Below, one piece after another: positions 16,053 through 24,179 of a stretch of DNA of 48,620 bases (position 1 is its first letter; each line of letters begins with the position of its first letter). The notes under the pieces were generated by a model that saw only the letters and a list, made by a program, of their open reading frames with translations, searched no databases and was not told where the DNA came from. Source of the DNA: Rhodopirellula sp. SM50. GTDB lineage: Bacteria; Planctomycetota; Planctomycetia; Pirellulales; Pirellulaceae. The position numbers and the translations under genes were made by a program. The stretch is taken from positions 1 to 48,620 of the forward strand of contig NZ_NTFY01000012.1 in assembly GCF_002289565.1 (NCBI RefSeq). Reading direction: 5' to 3'.

Positions 16053-17195
16053 TTACGGATTGACAACCGGTTGTTGAATCTGATTCGGCAACGAGGGGCT
16101 GATCACCTGCGGGGTATCGATCGCATCGTCATCGCTGGCGCCGATCGCAATCGCAGCTCCGATTCCGCCCAGCACTGCGATGGTTCGCAAACTGCCGCCG
16201 CCACCGATGCCGCCGCCACCACCGCCGCCGCCTCCGCCGCCGCCGCCATACGAACCGCTCATCGCAGTCGGGTCGTATCCGCCATCGGGCAGTAGCAGAC
16301 CACCCTCGTCGGTTTCTTCCTCAGAAATCAATCGATCTTCGATGACCGTGATCGGCCCCGGAGCGACTTGCATGATGAAGGTGTCTGAATTCGATTCGGT
16401 TTGCGCGACCAACGTGGTGCCGCCCTCGGTGGTGCCCTGTGCGGTCTGCACCATCAACGGATTGACTAGCTCGATCCCCATCAACCCAAAACCGTCTTTA
16501 CCTGAACCCAAGACCGAGTAACTTCCCGGAGCCAGGTCGTCGACTTGAAAGTAACCCGTGGCATCAGTCAATGTTCGAGCGACTTCGATGCCGTCGCGGT
16601 AGATCACCACGTTGGCGCCTTGGGCGCCGGGGTTGTCGGTGAATCCGGCGCGAGTCAAACGGCCTCGCAATCCGCCTTCGTATTGGCTCAGACGGACGGA
16701 TTCTCCGGTGAAGGCACGATCGGTGGCCATCGGGTTGTTGCTCGGATCGAACTCGACCTTGTTCGCTTGGCCGGTCGGCATGTACCGCAGGATCGCGTTT
16801 CGCACCACGCTGAACTCAACCGCACCGGCTGCGATTTCGAATTGCTCGCTGATCGGGACTTCCTTGCTGACGATGTGCATCGCACAGCAGGCGAAGGTGC
16901 CGTCACCGCGAATCATCAGCGTGTAAACGCCCGGTTTGACGTCGGTCAGCGTGAACCGACCCGTCTTGTCCGATTCGGTTGCAGCAGCGGCCGGCTTGCC
17001 GAATTGGTCGATCAACACGACCTTCGCACCCCGTGCCGCCGCAATCCCTTCGCTGCGCGGGACGATCACGCGTCCCTGAACCGATCCGCTCTCCGAAACG
17101 CGGACCCATTGCTGTTGGGCGACATCCGCCGCGGAGACAAAGCCAGAAGCACACACCAGCGCTAACGTGGCGATGGAACAGATCAAACGTTGCAT
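16053..17195 (-). CDS. Secreted carboxypeptidase-regulatory-like/Cna-B-type protein with poly-Gly hinge (paralog 1)
   Basis: A 380-residue exported protein with signal peptide 1-22 (SIATLALVCASGFVSAA). Two prealbumin-like beta domains are visible: about 35-105 (GRVIVPRSEG ... GRFTLTDVKPGVYTLMIRG) and about 175-240 (GLRGRLTRAG ... GYFQVDDLAPGSYSVLGSG), typical of carboxypeptidase regulatory-like or SpaA/Cna-B folds. A thirteen-glycine run (about 322-334) follows, then a hydrophobic segment (LRTIAVLGGIGAAIAIGA), an acidic patch (SDDDAID) and a Pro/Gln tail. The order resembles a hinge plus membrane-embedded tail, but it is not a known PEP-CTERM or LPXTG signal. The product should be cell-surface; its ligand is unknown. 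Paralog of the next gene, followed by a clear terminator. Confidence 0.8.
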   Translation of the reverse strand: MQRLICSIATLALVCASGFVSAADVAQQQWVRVSESGSVQGRVIVPRSEGIAAARGAKVVLIDQFGKPAAAATESDKTGRFTLTDVKPGVYTLMIRGDGTFACCAMHIVSKEVPISEQFEIAAGAVEFSVVRNAILRYMPTGQANKVEFDPSNNPMATDRAFTGESVRLSQYEGGLRGRLTRAGFTDNPGAQGANVVIYRDGIEVARTLTDATGYFQVDDLAPGSYSVLGSGKDGFGLMGIELVNPLMVQTAQGTTEGGTTLVAQTESNSDTFIMQVAPGPITVIEDRLISEEETDEGGLLLPDGGYDPTAMSGSYGGGGGGGGGGGGGIGGGGSLRTIAVLGGIGAAIAIGASDDDAIDTPQVISPSLPNQIQQPVVNP

Positions 17196-17821
17196 TTCCA
17201 GATTCCAATCAAGATTGAGCGATGTTGCAGAGGGAAAACATACCTCTGCATCAGACTATAAGAGCAGCAATTGAGGAATTCAACGCTCTTGACGGCGAAT
17301 TGGCAATTTAGGAGAGCTAGGACACCCCGACTCACAGCCCTTATAGAGAAGCCACGAACGCTCTCAAGAGGGGCTTTCGTCAGGGATCCAGTTCAGCGAG
17401 CGGTCATTCCACAATGAAAACCCACAAGATCCGCGGTGCCGGCCCGCGCCCGCGGCATTTTTCGAGGCGTTCCCCCTACCCCGAAACTTCACGAAGAAGC
17501 TCCACGACTGCGCTGGTCACGGGAAAGCGCGACAGGCTGTCTGACGGAGCGATGAGGTTACCAGTGAACCCACGGATGGCAGCGCGAACCCACGGATGAA
17601 AGGAGGCGACAAATCCGTGGGTTCGCGCTGCCATCCGTGGGTCTTCTTTTCGAAGGCTCGCTCGATACAACCACCGAAACAACCACCGAAACGCTTGGCG
17701 AGTTCCGCTCACCCAAAATTTAATGCGCCCCGCGCACCACGAGCTGGGCGACAACGGATCCGCGAATCCACCGTCGACCGCGTGTCACAGCGTTTGATCG
17801 GTCGCTGCGTTTTACCGTCTG
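17196..17821. other. Intergenic region between the two paralogs
   Basis: No gene is supported in these 626 bp. The part just upstream of the 17195 start should hold its promoter but no convincing -35/-10 pair is seen. The family-E palindrome lies at 17567-17642. Confidence 0.55.
17567..17642. repeat. Dispersed palindrome, family E (copy 2)
   Basis: The left arm (acccacggatggcagcgcga, continuing acccacggat) and right arm (atccgtgggttcgcgctgcc, continuing atccgtgggt) pair almost perfectly over 30 bp around a 15-bp loop (gaaaggaggcgacaa). It matches the element at 10895-10969 in both arms but not in the loop. Compensating differences keep the pairing, which suggests that structure is selected or copied. 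Confidence 0.93.
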
Positions 17822-18997
17822 CTACGGCGTGATCGGGCTGGTGACCGGGGGAGCTGCAAAGGCGTCATCGTCGTCGGACGACGAAGCGGCCACAGCGGCT
17901 CCGGCAGCTGCAAATCCCAGCACGGGCAGAAGGCTGCCGCGGCCTCCCAGACTTCCTCCGCCTCCGCCGCCGCCTCCACCGCCCCCGGCGACACTGCCAC
18001 CGGGAGGGCCTTGCATGGCGCCTGGTTCGACGGGCAGACCGGCTTCGCCCGGCGGAAGCGTTTCGGGCTGCGGGACTTCGTCTTGGATCAGCTCATCAAT
18101 CGCGGGCGATTCCAATCCGCTCGGGGCGAGTTGCAATTCCAATTGGGGCTGAAACGTCGGCTCCTGAAGGGTGACCAAGCGACTTCCGTCACCGCCGGAT
18201 GAATTGCGGCGCGCGAGCACTTCTTCGACCAGCTGAAAACCGACCACGCCGATCCCATCGGGGCCGATCGCGATCAAGGAATAGGCCCCTGGGGGCAGCG
18301 AATCGATCGAAAACGTACCATCTTCCCCGGTGATCGCCTGAGAGATCAGCTCGCGGTTTTGGTACAGCAGCACATTGGTCTCGGCAGCGCCGATCAGTTG
18401 GGTTTGGGTGGATCCGGCACGATAAATTCGGCCACGCAGCCCGCCGGCGGATTGTGCCACGCGTAAGGTCCCCGAAGCGTGCAACGCCGACATGGCTTTC
18501 GGTCCGTCCGCACCGCGAAAATCTGCGACAAAGGGGATCGTCGAGGGCATGTAGCGGATGACCGCGTTTCGGACTTTGTTGATCCGCAGCGGGGCGACGC
18601 CAATTTCCAGCCGAGGATGACGCGGATCCAACGCTACGTCCTGGCTTTCGACGACGTGGATGGCATAGCAGGCGGCCAGATTCGGGCCACGGGTTACCAG
18701 GGTGTAGACACCGGCGGGAACGCCGACGAAGGAATACTGGACATTTGATTCGGCGGAGGGCTGGGCGCGATAGATCGCACCGTCTTGGGAGACCAGAGTA
18801 ACGTTCACGCTGCCCGGTTGGAGGGTGTCCGCAGGGACGTCCGGCGCTACAATCACCGCGTCGATTCGGCCTTCGGGGCTCGCCGCGACCCATTGCTGGA
18901 CCACTAGGTGTTGTCCGTCTCCGTCAGCACGCGCGAACGAGCTTGTCAGCAACAGACTTGTCAGCGCAAGCGCGAGGGTCAGTGGGGAATAACGCAT
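17822..18997 (-). CDS. Secreted carboxypeptidase-regulatory-like/Cna-B-type protein with poly-Gly hinge (paralog 2)
   Basis: A 391-residue exported protein with signal peptide 1-24 (LALALTSLLLTSSFARAD). Domain order matches paralog 1: an N-terminal beta domain with VQYSFVGVPAGVYTLVTRGP, the shared linker KVRNAVIRYMPS (compare VVRNAILRYMPT in paralog 1), a second beta domain with GTFSIDSLPPGAYSLIAIG, an acidic linker, an eleven-glycine run, then SLLPVLGFAAAGAAVAAS, SSDDDDAFA and a Pro-rich tail. Identity outside the motifs is modest, so the duplication is old. The protein is likely surface-located; no enzymatic residues are seen. Confidence 0.8.
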   Translation of the reverse strand: MRYSPLTLALALTSLLLTSSFARADGDGQHLVVQQWVAASPEGRIDAVIVAPDVPADTLQPGSVNVTLVSQDGAIYRAQPSAESNVQYSFVGVPAGVYTLVTRGPNLAACYAIHVVESQDVALDPRHPRLEIGVAPLRINKVRNAVIRYMPSTIPFVADFRGADGPKAMSALHASGTLRVAQSAGGLRGRIYRAGSTQTQLIGAAETNVLLYQNRELISQAITGEDGTFSIDSLPPGAYSLIAIGPDGIGVVGFQLVEEVLARRNSSGGDGSRLVTLQEPTFQPQLELQLAPSGLESPAIDELIQDEVPQPETLPPGEAGLPVEPGAMQGPPGGSVAGGGGGGGGGGGSLGGRGSLLPVLGFAAAGAAVAASSSDDDDAFAAPPVTSPITP

Positions 18998-19040
18998 CGG
19001 AGAACTCTGACGGGCGGTAAACTGGGTAAAAGACGAACCG

Positions 19041-19448
19041 GTGAGTCATACTAGCTTGAGGGATTTCCTCGGGCAAGCGAACAGATTGATCATTAATCCA
19101 TATTCCGTCACAGCCGCCGCGCCTTTGGAGAAGGGGTACTTTGGGGACCATTCCCGCCGATTGGACGGCGCATTCCTCTATCGGGTGGTCGAAATAAGGC
19201 ACCCGATCGCGACTGAGTTCGTTTATTCGGGCTGGTGGTTCCGGCAGACGATCGACATCGCCGGGGAACGGGTGTGGGGCCAAATCAGCTGGCTGGACCT
19301 GAAGAAGGAGGCCGAGTTCAGGTTACCCGAGTCGGTCGACCCGGCACGCCGGCCGGGCCGCATGGAGATCGACTTCACCCGAGGCCTACGCATTCGCCGG
19401 TTTCGAATCTGGATCGCCGACGAACTGATCTACGACGAAGTGGCGTGA
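19041..19448 (+). CDS. Small conserved-looking hypothetical protein
   Basis: A 135-residue soluble protein beginning at GTG 19041, divergent from the preceding secreted-protein gene (43 bp apart). It has a balanced composition with alternating hydrophobic strands (FVYSGWWFRQTIDIAGERVW, MEIDFTRGLRIRRFRIWIAD) that suggests an all-beta fold. No signal peptide, membrane segment or known motif is seen. I do not recognise the family. Its codon pattern is like its neighbours, and its frame is free of stops to a point just before a repeat block, which supports a real gene. Confidence 0.6.
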   Translation: MSHTSLRDFLGQANRLIINPYSVTAAAPLEKGYFGDHSRRLDGAFLYRVVEIRHPIATEFVYSGWWFRQTIDIAGERVWGQISWLDLKKEAEFRLPESVDPARRPGRMEIDFTRGLRIRRFRIWIADELIYDEVA

Positions 19449-19449
19449 G

Positions 19450-19795
19450 CAACAAGTGGCGTAAGCTTCCAGCTTGCGACCCCTGCAAGCTTCAGCTTGC
19501 ACCCGCCGCCCCCCAGCGGGAAGCGTCAGCGACCTGTTGATTGAATCAGCCGTTTGGCGCGAGCCTACGGGCCCTGGTGCGTTATCTTCGTGTGACATGC
19601 CCGTACGCTCGCGCGAAACGGCTGATCCCACGTGAGATCGGATTGAATCAACAGCCCGGTCACCGACCGGCAACAAGTGGCGTAAGCTTCCAGCTTGCGA
19701 CCCCCGCAAGCTTCAGCTTGCACCCGCCGCCAGCCCCCAGTCTCCTCAGCAAGCTGAGGAGAACGCAAGCTGGAAGCTTACGCCACTTGTTCACG
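19450..19795. repeat. Compound repeat: family-B units bracketing a long palindrome
   Basis: Two forward family-B units (agtggcgtaagcttccagct, at 19454 and 19676) and one reverse unit (gcaagctggaagcttacgcc, near 19755) surround an inverted repeat. Its left arm (ctgttgattgaatcagccgt, continuing ttggcgcgagc) mirrors its right arm (gctcgcgcgaaacggctgat ... gattgaatcaacag). The arms span about 19533-19650. The nested arrangement suggests one repeat inserted into another. Confidence 0.9.
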
Positions 19796-19947
19796 ACGAA
19801 AAGCCCGAGGCACCTTGTGAGTGCGACTCGAGCTAGTCGTTGGCGTGGCCGCCCATTACTCCCGAAGCGTCTCGGGAACGGCCACACGGTTCCTCCGCCC
19901 TACGGATGGATTGATGTGAACAGGTGCAGGGGGGGAGAGGTCAGGCG

Positions 19948-22413
19948 TCAGCGTGCCGGTGGAGTCGCGACCGGATGAGGAGTCTGGGGGATCGCTTTGC
20001 GACGCACCGGGATCGGAGCCCCCGAGGCGGCGTCGGTCGATTCGGCCGCCGGTCGTTGGATCACCCGTTCGGTCTGGTAACTGATCGGGGCGATCGAACC
20101 AGAGGGTTGTCCGGGGACCAGGATGCTTTGGCTGGCCGACCCAGGCGTCGGGGCCGTCGGTGCCGGTGCATTCGGCATCGGGGCAGCCGAATCGGGATCG
20201 GTCACGGAAGGATCCGGGACCGGCATGACCGGCGGATTGATCGGCTCGGGGGAGAGCATTTCGCTCGGCGATCCAAACTGGTCCAGCGGCATATCGTCGA
20301 CCGGAGCCACTTCGTTGTACGACCGTTCGAACAGTCCCATCGATCCGGCTTGGCCGGGTGAGAGGATTTCTCCGGCGGTTGAATCGCTGAAGCCCATGAC
20401 TTCGACGGCGGCATCGGCGTTTTGCACCGGGCCTCGCCGGACCACGCCGGGACGCGTCACACCGTATTGCAATTGGTAGCCGGCTGATCGCTCACGGGCA
20501 CGTTCCAGGGCGTCACAGTACGCTTTACTATTCCAGGGGCCTTCCTGCAGTGCGATGTTGCTGTTGGCCAGCAAGGTGCCACGCAGGTAGTCGACGTAGT
20601 TGATCGATTTGTTGTATTCGACCAGGGCACGGTAGTAACTGATCTGGGCTTCGGCGCGACGTTGTTGACTTTGCAGCACCACGTTCACCGGGCTGAGTCC
20701 TTTTTGGTACTCCAGCAATCGCGCGTCGACTTCTTGCTCGGCGGCTTGCCATTCGTTGGCCGCGTCTTGCAGCTGTGCGAAGTGGCTGGCCGATTTGCCG
20801 ATCGCGTCGCTGAGCTGGCTGACGGCCAGTCGCTCGGATTCTTGCAGGTACGTTTGTCGCTGGCGGAGCGTCAGTTGGGTTTGACGGATCCGGGCCAGTT
20901 CTCGCCGCAGCCCGACGGGCATCGAGAACTCCAACCGCACGACGCCTTCCTGGTAGTCTCCGCTGGTCAGCCCGGCCAACGCACTGCTGCCGACTGCGGG
21001 GAACGAGTTGTCGCCGCCGGGCGGTCCCAGTGTGTCACCGAGCCCGACGAAGCGGTACAGCAGCGACAAATTGACATCGGGCAGGATCTGGTTCTTGGCC
21101 AAGGCCAGTTCCAGTTCGGCTTGCTTGATCGAGTACTTTTGGCTCCGCAGCTCGGGGCTCAGGTACAGCATTTGCGCGACCGAGTCGGTCCATTCAAATT
21201 CGACACGTGCTTGGGTCGGTTCGTCGATCGGTCGGATCAGTCGTCCGTCGGTGGCGGTCAAACCCAGCAACTCACGCAAAGCTCGTTCGCGACCGTAGAC
21301 GCCGAAACGATCGTCACCGGGCAGGTTGGATCCGTTCAGTGCAGCGGTCAAACGACGTTGCAAGTTCCAATATTGGCCGACCGACTGCGACAATTCTTGA
21401 ATCGTCCCCGTGCCGGCGTCCATGTTCAGTTTGGTGAATTCGGCCGTCGCTTGAGCACTGTCGCGGGCGATCGTGGCGGTGGCCACGGCGCGATAGCTGA
21501 GGTACAGATCCCAGTAGGCGACTTCGACGTCACGGACCAGGTTACGAATCTGTTGTTCAAACGTGGCGATCGAAATGTCTTCGTTCATGCTGGCCAGCAT
21601 GACGGGGATACGGTTGATGTACGTGCCTCGATTGCGAAGCAGCGGGTGTTGGACTTGAGCTTCGACGATCGCGGTGTAGTCGCTGGCGAACAGTCGCGAA
21701 ATGTTGCTCAGTTCGGTGTTGTTGCGCGAGTAGACGATTTGTTGGCGGGCTGTCACGACACCACCGGTAGCCAGTCGCTTGCTGAGCGCGGCTTGCTGGG
21801 TCGAGTTCTGCCCGACCGAGAATTGGCGGTTGATCGTGTTGCCGTCACCGACGTTTTGCGGTCGGTCGGTGGTCGACGAATCGATGAACCCGCTGACGAT
21901 GGCATCGAATTCAGCCAAGGCGTCCTCGACACCACCGATCTGGTTGGCCCGAACCGCTCCACGAGGCAGCAACCGGTTGCCGCTGCCGTCGGTGGTGATC
22001 GGAATCGACTGAGTCGTGGTTTGCTGGAGTGCGACGTCGTAGACGCTGCCGAATTGCCCCGGCGAGCCGCTGACGAACTGCGCCGCGATGTTCTGACGCG
22101 TCTCGGCGTTGCCGCCGGTCGTCATCAGAAACCGCGCATTTTGCAGCGCCATCGTGACGCATTCTTCCAGCGTCATGTTCCAGAATTCGTAGTTATGATT
22201 CCCCACCGTCAGCGGCGGCAACGACTGAGTCGTCTCCGGCATGCTGGCAACCTCCACGTCCGGATACTCGATCGACGTGGCGGTATTGAGGTAATGTTGC
22301 AGGTCCGGCGACTCGTTCAAAAAGAACGGTTGCGTCGGCGTACATCCAGTCGCCAATACAATCGCCAAAACGAGTTGCAGGTGCGTAGCGATACGAAACA
22401 ACGAGCGATTCAT
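19948..22413 (-). CDS. TolC-type outer-membrane efflux lipoprotein with long Pro-rich C-terminal extension
   Basis: An 821-residue protein, much longer than typical TolC proteins (450-500). Signal peptide with lipobox LATGC (lipidated Cys at about 24). The efflux-protein core runs from about 75 to 650 and contains the long helical repeats of the OEP family, for example NLVRDVEVAYWDLYLSYRAV and YREGV-like strand EGVVRLEFSMPVGLRREL with the paired helices LSQLSDAIGKSASHFAQLQD. Between the two repeats are extra loops. The last 170 residues are low complexity (MPVPDPSVTDPDSAAPMPNA) and probably extend into the periplasm or bind peptidoglycan. No adaptor or pump gene is adjacent, so it may serve several exporters, including the DevBCA-like system about 12 kb away (inference). 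Confidence 0.9.
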   Translation of the reverse strand: MNRSLFRIATHLQLVLAIVLATGCTPTQPFFLNESPDLQHYLNTATSIEYPDVEVASMPETTQSLPPLTVGNHNYEFWNMTLEECVTMALQNARFLMTTGGNAETRQNIAAQFVSGSPGQFGSVYDVALQQTTTQSIPITTDGSGNRLLPRGAVRANQIGGVEDALAEFDAIVSGFIDSSTTDRPQNVGDGNTINRQFSVGQNSTQQAALSKRLATGGVVTARQQIVYSRNNTELSNISRLFASDYTAIVEAQVQHPLLRNRGTYINRIPVMLASMNEDISIATFEQQIRNLVRDVEVAYWDLYLSYRAVATATIARDSAQATAEFTKLNMDAGTGTIQELSQSVGQYWNLQRRLTAALNGSNLPGDDRFGVYGRERALRELLGLTATDGRLIRPIDEPTQARVEFEWTDSVAQMLYLSPELRSQKYSIKQAELELALAKNQILPDVNLSLLYRFVGLGDTLGPPGGDNSFPAVGSSALAGLTSGDYQEGVVRLEFSMPVGLRRELARIRQTQLTLRQRQTYLQESERLAVSQLSDAIGKSASHFAQLQDAANEWQAAEQEVDARLLEYQKGLSPVNVVLQSQQRRAEAQISYYRALVEYNKSINYVDYLRGTLLANSNIALQEGPWNSKAYCDALERARERSAGYQLQYGVTRPGVVRRGPVQNADAAVEVMGFSDSTAGEILSPGQAGSMGLFERSYNEVAPVDDMPLDQFGSPSEMLSPEPINPPVMPVPDPSVTDPDSAAPMPNAPAPTAPTPGSASQSILVPGQPSGSIAPISYQTERVIQRPAAESTDAASGAPIPVRRKAIPQTPHPVATPPAR

Positions 22414-22639
22414 GCCCTGAGCTTCCCTAGGCCGCGACGTCGGTCACCTTTCGATCGTGAAGGAGGATCACATCGAAGGATGAAGTCAATCGCGAGCAGT
22501 CCAAACGGAAGCCCCCCACCAAGATCGCTCCGGCTCACTACGTCATAAACCGTGAGAGACCTTGTCCAAGAGAGGGTATCGGTGGCTGGGTGGGTAAACT
22601 TTGACGGTTCTACCGAAAATTCTGGAGATCGAGCGGGTT

Positions 22640-23138
22640 CGTCAGCGAACATCACCCCGAACGGGTCGTGCGTCCCGGAGGTGGCGCTGCGCCAATGACA
22701 ACAAACGGCCTGGGAATTGTTAGCGGAACGGCGCGAGCCGTCCGGTCGCGCTTCAAAAACACCGTGAAACACCGGAGGGCTCGCGCCCTACCGCTAACAA
22801 ATTCGGTGACTCGCTTCGTGGCCTACCCCGAACGGGGTCAAAGCCAGTAGCCGGAGGTAACGCTGCGCTGGCCTCCCGCTACTCGCTGAAGTCCCTCCGG
22901 GATAATCGGTCCGTGGCATCACCCCGAATGGGGTCAAAGCCAGTAGCCGGAGGTGAGCGAAGCGACACCTCCGGTTCTCCGGTCACCCACCTGACGCGAC
23001 CCCGAAGGGCGTCGAAGCAAATCCCGCTGCGACCCCGTCGCGGGGTCGATCGATTTTGGGGACGCGTTTCCCGGAGGTGGCGCTGCGCTGACCTCCGGCT
23101 ACACGCTGAAATCCCTCCGGGATACTGGATCCGCTGTC
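22640..23138. repeat. Repeat-rich intergenic block (families A and H)
   Basis: A family-A inverted repeat has arms 22715-22746 and 22771-22803 (about 30 bp, imperfect). Around it are at least four decayed copies of another unit built from ccccgaacggggtcaaagcc, the agtagccggaggt element, gcgctgcgctg and ctgaaatccctccgggat. These occur in the same orientation near 22655, 22826, 22922 and 23005-23130. Each unit contains its own short palindromes (cccggaggt/acctccggg). No gene is supported between 22414 and 23141. Confidence 0.85.
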
Positions 23139-23141
23139 GTT

Positions 23142-23780
23142 CTACTTCCCCGATTCGGTCACCAGTTCGGCGATTGTCGCAGCGGGCGACGCTTTATCGA
23201 CGTTGGAAACATGAACATCCCAAAAGGAAAAGTCGCCGACGTCGGACGCGGATCCCACTTCGTCGCTGGACTTGATCTCAGGCAACTCCAATTGCGGATC
23301 CGCCGCGGGCTCGGGCAGCGGGTCGACGCTCGGCGGCAGCGGCTCGGTCTCCAGCATCTGCGGCATCGACTCGGGGGCATTTGTCGCCGACGCAGTCGAT
23401 CGTCGCGGGCCGACGGTCAACGCGTGGTACGGCTTGGGATAGAAATAATGCTGCTCCAGCCGCATGTGCTTCTTGGGCGCTTCGTAGGCGCCGGCATGTT
23501 CGGCACGGTGCCACGCCATCGCTTCTTGACTGGTCGGGGCGATCAAGTACGCGATCTTTCCGCCCCAGTACGTCGGTCTGTTGTACACACGGCGATAGCT
23601 CGGATCGAGCCGATTACCCATGGGGCCGATCAGATCGACGCGCTGCCGAACCGGTTGGCATTCGCGATCGGGGTGATGCGCGGTGGCGACGCTTGTCATC
23701 GCGACCGTCAACACGGCCAGCGCCGCGACACCTCGTGATCGGAGCGAATTCGAAACACAGTTCCAATTGAGTTGAGTCAT
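23142..23780 (-). CDS. Small secreted hypothetical protein
   Basis: A 212-residue protein from the ATG at 23780, chosen because aaaagga lies 8 bp upstream and because a signal peptide begins there (LRSRGVAALAVLTVAMTSVATA, cleaved before HHPD). The middle part is basic and aromatic (LDPSYRRVYNRPTYWGGKIAYLIAP, EAMAWHRAEHAGAYE, EQHYFYPKPYHAL) and the C-terminal 80 residues are acidic and Pro-rich. Family not recognised. The mature start HHPDREC and repeated His could bind metal, but that is speculation. It probably is exported to the periplasm. Confidence 0.7.
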   Translation of the reverse strand: MTQLNWNCVSNSLRSRGVAALAVLTVAMTSVATAHHPDRECQPVRQRVDLIGPMGNRLDPSYRRVYNRPTYWGGKIAYLIAPTSQEAMAWHRAEHAGAYEAPKKHMRLEQHYFYPKPYHALTVGPRRSTASATNAPESMPQMLETEPLPPSVDPLPEPAADPQLELPEIKSSDEVGSASDVGDFSFWDVHVSNVDKASPAATIAELVTESGK

Positions 23781-24179
23781 GGGGACGTCCTTTTCCCGTT
23801 GAGTCGATTGTCGGCGTGCTTTCCCGGCCCGCGACGGTGGCCACACGTTGGGCCGGTCGGTCGGAGTGCAGTGGTCGCGTCGATGGGGCCGTCCTGGCCG
23901 CGCGCCGAGCGATCGCACTCGCCCTGACCCTAAATTCGGCCAGGTGAATCGTTCTGTGCTGGATTTCGCTTTGAGCACCCTTTGCGACGTTCCTAGCGAT
24001 CATTCCGGCCAGGCGTGGCACGTTGGCAGACTCCGGAAACTTTGCTGGCAAATCCGTTCAGCGCGATTGCTACCGATGACGATTCGACCCCTACGGCAAG
24101 GATCGCCAGGCAGCACTCGACTCGGGATTCCGAGCGAATTCATCCGTCTCACGCATTCCTTTTGCCAGAGTAGTTTCTC

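Noticed and set aside
20662..22548. A 628-codon open frame on the plus strand
   Set aside because: It lies antisense to the TolC-type gene. Its translation has no domain and is rich in Arg, Asp, Gln and Val, as expected from the complement of GC-rich codons.
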